From contig NPFB01000036.1 of NCBI GenBank assembly GCA_014084085.1, positions 109,988 to 161,160 on the forward strand: 51,173 bases of DNA, given 5' to 3'. The translations under genes were made by a program, and so were the position numbers. Each line of letters opens with the position of its first letter. Position 1 is the stretch's first letter. Positions 19,782 through 31,000 of the stretch are shown here, one piece after another. The notes beneath the pieces are model-generated. The model was not told the DNA's origin. It was given only the letters and a program-made list of their open reading frames with translations, and did no database searches. This DNA comes from Hondaea fermentalgiana. Taxonomy: Eukaryota > Sar > Bigyra > Thraustochytrida > Thraustochytriidae.

Positions 19782-19994
19782 CGTAACGCTCCCTTATCCT
19801 TTCTGCTCCTTCGCGTCTGCCTGCCTGTCTTTGTCAGGGTCGCGCAACAAGCCAAGAATCTTTTCCGCGTTTGGTCGCGACGGCGCATCATCATTATTAT
19901 CTACTCCATTACAGAGCAGGAGGTGAGTCTCAGCTCTGGAAAACGATTGTCTCCCCAGGGCACTGTGGCACTGACCACTGTGAATGCGAAGAAG

Positions 19995-20032
<38 letters not shown>

Positions 20033-20184
20033 CACGCGGGGGACGCGCGATGCATAAGGTCAACAGGGTATACTACACCAAAAGATGGTTTCTACATCGC
20101 TTTGAGACCGAGTACACAGCGCTGCAGAAGTTCAACGAAATAATGTAAAGATACTAACTCATCTCGAATGGATCTTTGTACTTC
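19782..20184. promoter_or_regulatory. Inositol monophosphatase upstream region with (GA)n microsatellite
   Basis: 403 nt between the SNIP1 stop and the phosphatase start. A run of about 15 GA units lies at 19999-20028. No gene seen. Confidence 0.5.
19999..20028 (+). repeat. (GA)n microsatellite
   Basis: About 15 consecutive GA units. Confidence 0.95.
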
Positions 20185-21060
20185 TCATATCGCAGCCTTC
20201 TCGAGCTCGGCCGCTTTTTCGTCAAACATAACCACGTATTCGCGCGAGCTCTTCGCGAACCGTAAAATGTCCTTTTCAAGTAACTCATAGTATCGCGAGG
20301 GCTCGAGTCTCTCGCCGTTGAGCCTTGTGCCATTTGAGCTGCCCAAGTCAATAATATACGGCCGCACAAAGTGCCTCGGCGGATCCAAGCTACCGGGAGG
20401 GGGCTGCACAGTCTTGATGCGAAACTGAATTACGGCGTGCTGCTTCGAGCACGATGAGTTTTTGGTATGAATGTCTGCAACGCGCTCGTCACGACCCACC
20501 AAATGCGCGGACTGTCCATGGAGCAAGACTGTGTCGACTGCTTCTTTTTTCCTAAATACGAAGAGACGCCAACCAGGCCCTGGCGGCGTCACGGCGTCGG
20601 CAGGCTCGGTCCACTTCATCAGTACCCCTTTGTACATGCGACCGGTCCGTTCATCCTTGCCCAACGCCCCAGAAAGACCAAAGTTGGCTTTCTCCTTTTC
20701 TTCGCCGGGTGCGAGCTCCCGCTTTGGAGCGCCGTACGCGTCGAGCTTGACTGTCTTGTTCTCTGCCTTTCCCCATACGCGCTCGCCCGAAAACGCGGCG
20801 TCCTGTGCGGCATCTTCGGCCGCATACCGTTTCCTGCGCTGGCGCTTCGATTCATGATCCGGACCACTGCTTCGGGCGCGGCGCTTGCCCTCTCGATCAG
20901 TGTGTTGAGATGGCCTTTCATGTCGCGAACTAAATCGAGAGCGTTGTCCGGCGCCAGACGTGGAGGGACGTTCCCATGAAGCTGCAGCCTCGGCGGCAAG
21001 CGTCCTTGGTTCTTGGCCTGCCGAGTTCTTCTCGCTTGACTCCTGCGATGTTGACGCCAT
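20185..21060 (-). CDS. SNIP1/Pml1-type FHA-domain splicing factor (RES complex)
   Basis: 291 residues. The first 120 are Arg/Ser/Glu-rich and disordered. Residues about 145-285 form the FHA domain in its SNIP1/Pml1/DAWDLE version: a WRLFVFR lead-in, GR at 189-190, S205..H208 in SCSKQH, the YIIDLGSSNGT strand and turn at 235-245, and EPSRYYEL plus SSREYV at the end. The full motif string matches this family much better than other FHA proteins. In yeast and human it belongs to the RES (retention and splicing) complex; in plants it also acts in miRNA biogenesis. I chose the ATG at 21058-21060; the frame stays open upstream but becomes basic low-complexity leader text. It is divergent from UTP14. 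Confidence 0.92.
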   Translation of the reverse strand: MASTSQESSEKNSAGQEPRTLAAEAAASWERPSTSGAGQRSRFSSRHERPSQHTDREGKRRARSSGPDHESKRQRRKRYAAEDAAQDAAFSGERVWGKAENKTVKLDAYGAPKRELAPGEEKEKANFGLSGALGKDERTGRMYKGVLMKWTEPADAVTPPGPGWRLFVFRKKEAVDTVLLHGQSAHLVGRDERVADIHTKNSSCSKQHAVIQFRIKTVQPPPGSLDPPRHFVRPYIIDLGSSNGTRLNGERLEPSRYYELLEKDILRFAKSSREYVVMFDEKAAELEKAAI

Positions 21061-21775
21061 TACGCAAAGCGAAGAACGAGGGAGAGCTATGGGAGCCTTC
21101 CTTGCGTACGCTTGCAAAGTTTCTTGCCGCAGAGATCGCCGCGCGTATGTTCCTCCGCAGCAAAGGCTTGCTTGCTTGCTTGCGTTGCAAGTCGAGTTGA
21201 GGCGCGAAAAATAGAGCAGCAGGCAAGCGCGCTTCCGCCCTCTTTCGTGAAGCCGTGACGCTGGACGGAAAACAGTCGCCTTTCGCACTCGTTTCTCCCG
21301 CTCTCGCTCCCTCCGCAGCCCAGTTTCCTTCGCCGTCCACTGCCACGCTCTCGAGCCAGCGCTCGCACCCTCCCTCGCTTCTGGTCTGGTCTGCTGTCGT
21401 TTGCTGCTTGGTTGAAAGTCTCCGCAACCCGTTTTCTTTCCGGCAACTGAAACGCGTTGCGCAACTTCCAAAGGTTCTCGAAGAGTTCGTCTAATGAACG
21501 CATAGAGCGTTCCTAGTTCCTTGCCGGTGCCGCGCCGGGTCCGCGGCCGTAGAACCTCCGCGGCCACCGATTCTGCGGACCCACCCGGACGGGCTCTGGC
21601 GCGACGAGGAGCAGCAAAGCCAAGCCGCGCGACGCCACGCCACGCCACGCCGCGCCACGCCAAGCGTCGCGACGCAGGTGCAGAACCTGCGCGGGCTTGA
21701 GCGCGAGCGCGATTGACGCCTTTGGCACGAGTTCTCTCTGGCGGAGATCGCGAGCGAGGAGGAGGCGGGGGCGTC
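21061..21775. promoter_or_regulatory. Shared SNIP1/UTP14 divergent promoter region
   Basis: 715 nt between two start codons on opposite strands. A (GCTT/GCAA)n tract is at 21167-21184 and a CGCCA-type repeat near 21640-21662. No gene seen; frames through it are extensions of the flanking genes or shadows. Confidence 0.6.
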
Positions 21776-24007
21776 ATGGCGAGGAAACAACAGGCCCAGA
21801 GACCGTCGCGGCGGGGAGGCCAGGACTCGAGCAGGCGGCGGCGACGCGGGGGCGAGGACAGTGGCGACGTGGACGAGGACCACGAGAAGCGGTTGCAAAA
21901 GTACAGCACGATTGTGCGCGACGAGGACGACGAGGAGATTAGCTCTGATGGCGCTTTTGACTCGGAGGACGAAAGGCAATTTGGAGACATCTTTGCCCAG
22001 CGCGACAAGCCCGATGACGACGAACTCGCGGGCAGGGACGATGAGCCCACTCTCCTCGATCTCATGAACGATAGTGACGCCGCAGAAAGTGAGACCGAGG
22101 TTCCGTCTGCTAAACGTCAGTCCACCGTGGCCAAGAAGAAAAAGACCAAGGGCAATGCAATGTCTGACAAGGCCAAACGTCTTGCCCGGGAACTTCTTGG
22201 TGGCGAGGATTATGATGAGGAGGACGAAGACGAGGATCAAGACGAAGAAGAGGGAGATGAGAGTGCTGAAGATGAAGAAGAAGAAGAAGAAGAAGAAGAA
22301 GGTGATGATGATGATGATGACGAAGATGACGAAGATGAAGATGAAGATGAAGATGAAGATGAAGAAGATGACAACGAGGACGAGGACGAGGACGAGAGCA
22401 AAGAAACCAAGACAAGCCGATTGATGGACCTCGTCACTGGAATGGCGGAAGATGCCGGAAGAAAGGGCAAGGTGAAACGAGCGATTGCAGCCGCCAACGA
22501 AGCGGCGCGCACCGAGGGCGAATTTAATGCGAGCCAAAAGAAAAAGCTCAGCATGGCAGACATGGTCAGATCTCTTGGCAACGAACGCAAGGATTTGGGC
22601 GGCGTCAAGCGCCGCATTGAACAAGTCCAAGAAGCAAACCTTGTCCTCGGAACCAAAAAGAAACACCTCGAGGCGCGCGCAGAACGTCAGGTCGGCTACG
22701 AGCGAGCCTCCGAAGAGGTGTCCAAGTGGACACCGACAATCACCGAGCACAGGCGCGCTACCTCTATGTCGTATCCTCTCAATGAACCGTCTCGCGTTCG
22801 AGACTCTAGCGCACAGGTTGTAGACGGCTTCAGCGCCAGCAACGACTTGGAAAAGGAAGTGGAAGAGGCTCTCCAAGCCAGTGGTCTTGCTGATGAAAAC
22901 CGCGCGAGGGAAGATGAAGAAAAGTACATGCTCGAAGTCCGCGAGGCTGACCCAAAGCAAATGCGCGAGCGCCAAAAAGAACTCGCAAAGCTCAAGGCCC
23001 TCATGTTTTACAGCGAGCAAAAAGCCAGGCGCGCCAATAAGATCAAGTCCAAGGCCTATCGGCGCCTGAAAAAGCGCCGCGAGGCACGTGACCAGGAAAA
23101 GGAAATGGAGCGCCTTCGCAAGGTTGACCCAGAAGCTGTGAGGGAGATGGAGGAGCGTGCGGCACTCGAGCGCGCCAAGGAGCGCATGACACTCCGCCAT
23201 AAGAACACGTCAAAGTTCATTCGCGGCCTCCTTAAACACGGGGGCTCTCGCAAGGACTACACACAGGCGATTGTCCGCGAGCAGCTTGAAACAGAACGTA
23301 ACCTCAGACACCGCATGCGTACGATGAATAATGAGAGCGACGCGAGCGAAAGTGACGACGACGAAGATGACGCCGCCAATGCGCTGCGCGGAGCTGATGA
23401 AATGCTCCAGCGCAAAGCTGGGCTTCTTGTGGATCAGATTGATGCTGATGCGCGGGATACGGCCGATGATGGAAAGCGTGCCAAGGGCATCTTTGGTCTT
23501 CGATTTATGCAAAAGGGCCTCGAGCGTGAGCAGGAGGAAGCAAAGAAGAGTGCCTCCAGGCTCCTTTCTGCGATTAAAGAAGGAACCATTACCACGGATG
23601 AGGCTGACGTGCTGTCTAACGGGCAGACCACCGCTGCCGCTTTCACGGGTCGCAAGCGCTTTGATGTTGTTGCTAAAGGCAAGCCTTCTGGTCCCTCGTC
23701 CGGCGAGACGGATGCTTTTGCCGAACCTTCTTCTTCTGCGGCAACTGCAGGACTGCCAATGCGAGCTAGTGTGAACGCACGTATGAACGCAGGGCTTGAC
23801 ATTGGCGCCACCACGTCCGCTGACGACGCCGATCTGGGCGTCACTGCTGTGCCAGGTACTAGTTCCGAGGAAACCAAGAAGCACAAACAAAAATCCCGTC
23901 GTCAGCTTTTTGATATGCCCGAGTTCGAGACCGTGACAGTGCCGGAAGAAGAAATCGAGCCGGCGGATAAGAGTATGAAAAAGGCGCGCCGAGGCAAGAA
24001 CCTTTCT

Positions 24008-24039
<32 letters not shown>

Positions 24040-24832
24040 CGAGGCACCGTCAACGTCCTCGCCCGCACGCACAATTCTCAGCGAAGCCAAGGCAGCTCCT
24101 TCGTCGCGACGGACCAAAAAGGTCGCCAAGCCAGCTGAAGAAGATGATAAGGCCGAGGCAAACCCCTGGATCGATCAGGAGACTACCACCACAACACGCG
24201 CCGCTTCATCCAAGACAAAAACCCAAAAGAAGCAGGCTGGAGGGGACGCTGCTCAAGGTATTCCCGATGTCAAGGTGAATGTGACCAAATCTCTCACAGG
24301 AGATGCGCGCGCGGGGAAACGAGACAAGGTCGAGAAGGCGAAGCGCAAGCAGCAAGGAGAGCTTATTCGACGCGCGTTTGCAGGAACCGCAACGCTCGCT
24401 CAAGATTTCGAGGATGAAAAGGAGGAAGAAACACGACGTGCCGAAAAATCGAAAATGTCGAAAGAGGAGACAATGTTCGACAAGGCTGGATGGGGCTCGT
24501 GGGCCGGCTCGGATATTGTGCCTCGCAAGAAGAGGGCCCGTGCAGCCCCGCAGCCCTCGCGCGTGCAAGTCGCAGCGAAGAAGCAGCGCGCTGGCCCCAA
24601 GCACGTGCTTCTTTCCGAAAAGCGCAACAAAAAGGTCACCAAGTATCTCGTTTCCGACGTGCCTTACCCCTTTACCAGTCGCGAGGAATACGAAGCAAGC
24701 CTTCGCAACCCTCTGGGCAGCGACTTTAATACAGCGTACATCTTCAACAAGTCCATCAAGCCTGAAGTCATTACGCGCGCTGGTGCCATCATTGACCCGA
24801 TTTCGAAGTCTGACCAAAAGGAAAGGGAGTAG
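21776..24832 (+). CDS. UTP14: UTP14-like U3 snoRNP / small-subunit processome protein
   Basis: 1018 residues from the ATG at 21776 (context GCGTCATGG). Utp14 is a nucleolar component needed for 18S pre-rRNA processing; in yeast it binds and activates the helicase Dhr1. Family signatures: KYSTIVRDEDDE near residue 42; SKWTPTI after a basic coiled region; HKNTSKFIRGLLKHG in the middle; FDKAGWGSWAGSD near 901; and the diagnostic C-terminus from about 957 (DVPYPFTSREEYEASL, then NPLG, then a Thr/Ala-rich stretch ending in IIDPI). A long Asp/Glu tract (about 150-220) comes from GAA/GAT codons. The protein is mostly charged and helical, as usual for Utp14. No intron seen. Confidence 0.94.
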
Positions 24833-25034
24833 CTATCATTTTAGAAGGCATGTGAACCAAAAGACAAGATTAGAAATGAAACACACTTACAATTTGTTTC
24901 TGTTCTGTGCTATCGCCAACGCCTAGCTATCTTGCTTGTTCGTGTAATTTTTAATTCTAAAGAAGTTGTTGGCTTCGGCTTGGCGTGTCGAGCAAGCAAT
25001 CAACTCATTACCAAAGGATGGTGGGACATGGCTC

Positions 25035-28000
25035 TCATGAGCTACCGCATCCAAAGCAGTGTTTCTTGCTTGATTTGTTGTTTTGATCGTCCTGTTGCGG
25101 ACGCATTTCCGCGGGGAAGCCCTTGCGTTTGCGTTCCAAATACTGAAGGAAGCTGCGCTCCAGAACCTCAAAGGCTGCCTTTTCGCGCTCAGATTCGATA
25201 ATACTTGGTTTCGGCCCGGGTCCATAGTGCACAAGCACACCACCCGACGGCACGAGCGGCTCTCGGATCTTCTCGTGATCGTGCTTGGCATGCAAAAACG
25301 GCACCAGCTGTTTGCCCTTATTGAGAAAGTATTCGTGCATTTGCGTAAGCACCGCGCGCGTGATCTTTGCAATGTAGCGGGACTGGAACTTGTGCGACGT
25401 AATTGCGTCCTCGTACTCGTGCGAGAGATCGAAACTGAAATTCTCCAGGCGCGAGAACCGCTTGATGATGCCGTAGAACGCCATAGGGATTCCAAATTGC
25501 CGAAGGGTATCCTCCAGCTCTGAAGATGAGCCAAGGTTCACCGACGTGATAAACGCAGTTGGAGATACGCGAATACGCTCGCAAAAGATTGTGTCTTGAG
25601 CAGGGATCGTCACGTTGCCCGTCATAATATCCATGACCATGGCAATCTCGCCCCAAGAGGAGGTTTCGGACTCGCTGCCAAGCACCGCGCCCTCGCCCTC
25701 GATCGACCCACCCTCGCTCGAAGTTCCCATCAGGAGAGGATCGATCACCTGAAAGACCCCGGCAAGGAGGATCGAGTCAATCTTGACCTCCACCTTGTGC
25801 ATGGAGAGAGTCACCAGCTTGACAATGTCAAACGAGGATGAAGCACCACCAGATTCATATGCCACCTGAATTCGGATATAATCGTTGATGGCCCGGTTGT
25901 ATCGCTGCCGCTTCGATAGCAGCAACGTCCGCTCCGTTGCCAGCTCAGACACAGCGCACAAGATTGGCTCGCTTTCTCTTTCGCGCACCGCTTTTGCCTT
26001 GGGCTCACGAGCAAACATCATCACCGGGTACTTGGCCTGTACCTGGGAGGAGTCGATCTGAAAATGACCCACTGCGAACTCCAACGTAGACTGAGAACGC
26101 ACCGACGAACCATACTCTTCAACGTACTCCAGAGCGCCTTCGAGATGGACACGCTGCGCACACACGTAGAGAACCTCAAGCCCGCGCTTGCTATTAAAGA
26201 GAGAGAGCCCGGTACTGCTAAGCTCCATCAGAAACTCGTATGAGGGTCTCTTTGGCGTGAGATCCTTGACAAACTGCGTCAAACTCTCACCCTCCGCCTC
26301 GGCTGCCTTTTTCCGAGCTCGACTGGTCATCTCGGAGATGACGACGCTTGACCGGAGACCAAATCTGCGCACCGTGAGCGCAAGATCTTCCCCCTTGCGT
26401 TGCGGAAAGGCGAGCACGAGCCCGGGCTTGTAGCGAATTGTTTTGGCAAAGTCCAAATCGCGCGAGCCGTCTTCGCGGAGCGGAATGATGAGAATGTGCG
26501 TACGCAATCCTTCTTCGGGTGCCCGATCGAGAGGCAGAGAGAGCTCTTCGCCGGGCTTTACCACATCGGGTGGAAATCCCTGCCGCAAAAGCTTGCTTGC
26601 TCCCGGCAAAGGCTTAAAGCACCGCATGACCGCGGCCTTGAGTCCCACGCTGCGCGAAGGGATTTGAATAACCTCAAAGGACCTGTCCGGCATCTTGTTC
26701 CGAATCGTGTGGTCTACTTCATCCACATCGAGAGTACGGAAGATGAGCATTTTCGACGGGAGCGATTCATTGTCGTCGACCCAAACCCGGGCTGCGCGTT
26801 TTCGCTCAGGTCCCGCCCGCAACTGAAGTGCAAAGTCGTCGAGACCGTCCAGACCAATCGGCTCTGACCAAATGCCATCGGCGGTTGCAAGGCGCACCTG
26901 AATGTATTCCGCAGCGGTGTACACTTTGCGCGATGGATCGTCGCGCACCTGAAAACGAGTGCCCGGCGTCAATTGGTAGTGGAAGCAAAATACCTTTACG
27001 TCCGAGAGGTCGTTTGGATTGCTGTGGAGGGCGGGATCGCGAGGTTTCAGCAGGATTGCAGTGGAGTCTGGGCAGCCTCCCTGCTTCACCAGCAGTGGCT
27101 CGTCGGTGACATTTGCGATGCGGTACTTGGGTCCAATCGTAAGAAGCGACGTCCGCGAGTACGTTCCATACAACGGCATCAGCGAGACGCCAATGTCCCG
27201 ACGAAATGCAGAAGTTCCCACCACGGACGAGAGCGAGCTGTACAATGAGATCAGTCGCTCGTCGACGGGGACTCCTGCGAGGCTCACGTGAACGACGACC
27301 TTGGCCTCCCCAATCTTAAGCTCGCGCTCGATAACGTTCTTCACCAGGAGCTCCTTGACGAGCTCAGGAAGCGAGATTCGTGCCTCGCCCAGCGCACGAT
27401 AACTCTCCGGATTCTTGGCGTACAGACTGTCGAATGCGGTTGCCGACGTAGAGTTGGTATTTGAAGACTCTGTTTTCCCCTTACTGTTTTGCTGATTCGC
27501 TCCGGTGCCGCCGTTGTCATTGCCGCTGCTGGCATTGGCATTATCTCCATACATTGCCGCTTGGAGAATCGCAGATGCGGAGGTTGCAGAGCTCTCGCTA
27601 ACTTCACGCAGTTTAAGTACAAGATTACCTCTAACGGGCTTGGCGTCTTGAGAAGCAGGCGCAGAAACGCTCAAGAAGCCAGATGCAAAGGGCCACTCGC
27701 GCGACGAACCACCCGGAACAGCTGCTGTATACGAGTGATGGCCGAGATGCGAGCCGTCCTCCTCTTGCACCGAACAGGAAAGTGCTACCGCTTCGGCATT
27801 TTCGTGCAGACCCTCAACTCGCGCAGCCATGACAATGACTTCGAACCCAGGAAACTGTTCCGGACCTGGAAGCTTATTGGCGAAGAGAGGAACGTACACG
27901 GGAAGACCGGACTGCAACTCTTTTGTCTCGTCGCTATCATCGTCCATGATGCACTTGCCCAAAGGCGCTGTGAAGCGAGGTCCACCGGGATTGTTTGCCG

Positions 28001-31000
28001 AGCGCGCCTCGCCATACACGCTGCGTTTCATGGCTGGCGCGAAGAAAGGCGCAATGCTCTGCGGCAAGTGGTCCCAGACGCGCGTTTCGGTCCGGCCCTG
28101 CTGCAGCTTCTTCTTCTTGCTGGAGAGCGAAATGGTCCAGTCCAGAATGAGATCGCTCTTGTTCACCGCCCAAAAGGGCGCGCAAATGACCAGTCTGCGT
28201 CCGCCGCCGTCTTGGGTCGTCTTGCGCTCAACCTCGGCGGATACGCTGCACACTGGCCTGTCTTTCATCGATGGATCCGAGAGCGGTACACCAAGGGAAT
28301 CCGAATTGAGAGGATCGCTCCAGGCAGTCGGGCCTTCGCTAGTGTGCATCCGCACGCGAACCTGGGCAATGAGACCATCATCACTCGCAAGCGCACGCCC
28401 GTCTGGTTTGCCAGTGAGGTGATGCGACGCTCTGGCACTGTGGTGGCGTACCCAGTTCGGGTTGAGGTAGTCGAGAAGAGCACCATCCATTTCGTGGAAG
28501 GGGGCACGTCCACCCTTGATGAGATGTACCTTGTGACGACTCACAACTTCCTCATTCTTGGAGTCCTTTTTAAGCACCTCAAGCGCGATATCAATGGGGT
28601 GTGGCAACAGGTTTTCCAAGACCAAAGGCGGGTAAAAGCTAAAGACGTGCTGCAGATATTGCTTGGGTGTCCCTGTTGCTGCAGCATAACGCTTGTATGA
28701 GAACTCCACGGTGAGACTGCCCTTGACTTCTTTGTCAGAGACCCCGCGTCCCGCTTCGAGCATAAAGGTCTTCTTCACGACACCTCGGGCTGTCTTCACG
28801 CCGTGGCCGGCAGAGAACCATGAAACGATGTCCTTGACATCAAGGGTCACGTAGCCAAGGGGATCGTTTGACGTAAGTGCGTCCCAGTCCACCACACTAA
28901 AACGCAAGCGGCGCTGCCTCGACAGAGGCTCCTTGCCCTCTCCGAAGCGAAATGTTGATTTGTTGGCCCAAATGGGGTTCAAGGTCTTCCGAATCACCGG
29001 CGTCTTGAACTTTTCGACCGTGGTCTTCCCGTCGAGGGAGCTCACGATCACAAAGGGATCTGATGAGTTGTTTGCATCAGCAGACATAAGATTCGATGCC
29101 TGCAGCACTTGCACAGTGAGGATTTCTTTCATCTCGTACCTGTGCAGTGCATTGCGTTGGGTGAGCATGACGCACTCAAACACATCGGGTGCCCGATTGG
29201 CCAGGTCCTGCCCACTTTCAACTGCATCGAGCTCGTCGAGGTCCTCAAGAGAGACGATGTTACCTTGCTGGGACTGCTGCTTGCGCCGGCGCCGTCGGCG
29301 ATGACTCGACTGGCTTTGCTGGTGTCCGTCCGGGTTATAGGAGTCCTGTCCACCCTCGACCTCGTCGTCATCTTCTTCTTCCCTGGGGTAAAAAACGACC
29401 CTTGAGGCTCCGACAATGTCGCTGTCAAGTCCATCGCCACGCGAAGGAGCGTCACGCACGAGAAGGTCATTCAACAGATTTCCTTCTCCTGTGAGGAGAT
29501 CGTCCCGCGCACGAAAAGGTTGGCGCACGCGTAGCCCCTGGCCGCCCTCGAGGGCAACCAAGACGCCAGAGTCTGTCCAGTCGTCGTATGCAGAATCAGC
29601 AGTCTGGTTCGAATGCGTGCTATCCACGGAAAGCGTTCGACCACGGGTACGCTTTTCTTCTTGCGCCCTTTCTCCTCGCTTATTGAGCCAGATGCGCTGC
29701 TGCGCGCCTCGGTCCATCAGCGGCGACACAGAGAACCCACAGTCGCCACCATGCAGATTGCCAAGTTGTCGTGCGTAGAGATACTTTAGTGGAATCGACT
29801 GCTCATCACCGGGCGATAGCGTGAACATTGCATCTTCGTAGAGAACCCCCCCATCCGGGCCATGACATACAAAGTTCACGCGAAAGGGAACAATGGTGCG
29901 GTTCTCGACACGAATCGGAGTTTCCAAAAAGAGAACATCGCCAGCAGACGAGCGTCCAATTTTCTGCACATTGGCGACCACGGAAAGCGCTCGCATGTTC
30001 CGGTCATGAAAGCTGTAGCCACGTTCCTGGCTTTTGCCCTTGAGCTGAAACGCCGTCAAATGCTTTGAGCGACGTCGCTCCTCCCGCTCTTTCTCTTCGT
30101 CCTCGGGCGACTGGGCAGGAGTGAGATCACCGTCATCGCTATTTTCGTCGTCATCGTCGTTGTCATCGTCATCGTTGCCATTCAACTCGCTTGTCTTGCT
30201 TCCGCCATCAGCATTCGTACGATCGATTTCACTGCTCGAGCTCGACTCTTCCTTGCCGCGACCTCCTAGAGCATTCTTGGTGTCGTGATGGCCCAAGGCC
30301 ACCACGGCGGCTGTCTGCAACATGAACTGGCCAGCATTCTCGGAGGGAGCAATGCCAATCTGGTCCGGTAAGGGCACCGCGACGACCTGATCTCCCCCGC
30401 TCGCAGAGCTCGCTTCGTCGTCTCCGACTCCTTCGGTGCTTGATGAAGCATGGCTTCCTTTGCCTTCGAGATCGATGACACGAAAGCCAATGGCGTGCAC
30501 ATCAAGACCTGGCGCAGGCTTGGACGGGGACTCGAGCAGCGAAGGCATGAAGAAGTCGAGAAACTCCCCGAGATCGATCCCCGTCTCCGCAGCATCAACG
30601 TTTTCAACACCCTCGTCATCCATCTCTCCAATCGAATAGAGAACCTCCTCAACACTGATTGGCTCGCCATAATGTGAAAGCGCGTTCTGCAGCTCGACAC
30701 AGGAGATCTCGCCACTGTCGTCCTCGTCCATGAACCGAAAGAGCTCGGTGAGATCCTTGCGGAGATCTTCTTCCTGCTCTTCCTGCTCCTCGTTATCCTT
30801 TACGTCGTCCTGCGCAAACTTTTTCATGAAGGAAGCTCTCTTTTCCTTTTCCGCTTCGAGGTTTCGATTTGGATCGTTTTCGCGCGCCTCGCGATGGCGT
30901 CGTGCGGCATTCCGGAGGTATTTGACTGTTTTAAACACCAAGCGACGCTTGTTTTCGCGCATATGATTCAGCAGCTCCGCCATTTTCGCTCGAATGCGAG

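Noticed and set aside
21491..23200. 569-codon minus-strand ORF across the UTP14 start
   Set aside because: Antisense of acidic GAA/GAT tracts giving Phe/Ile runs; not protein-like.
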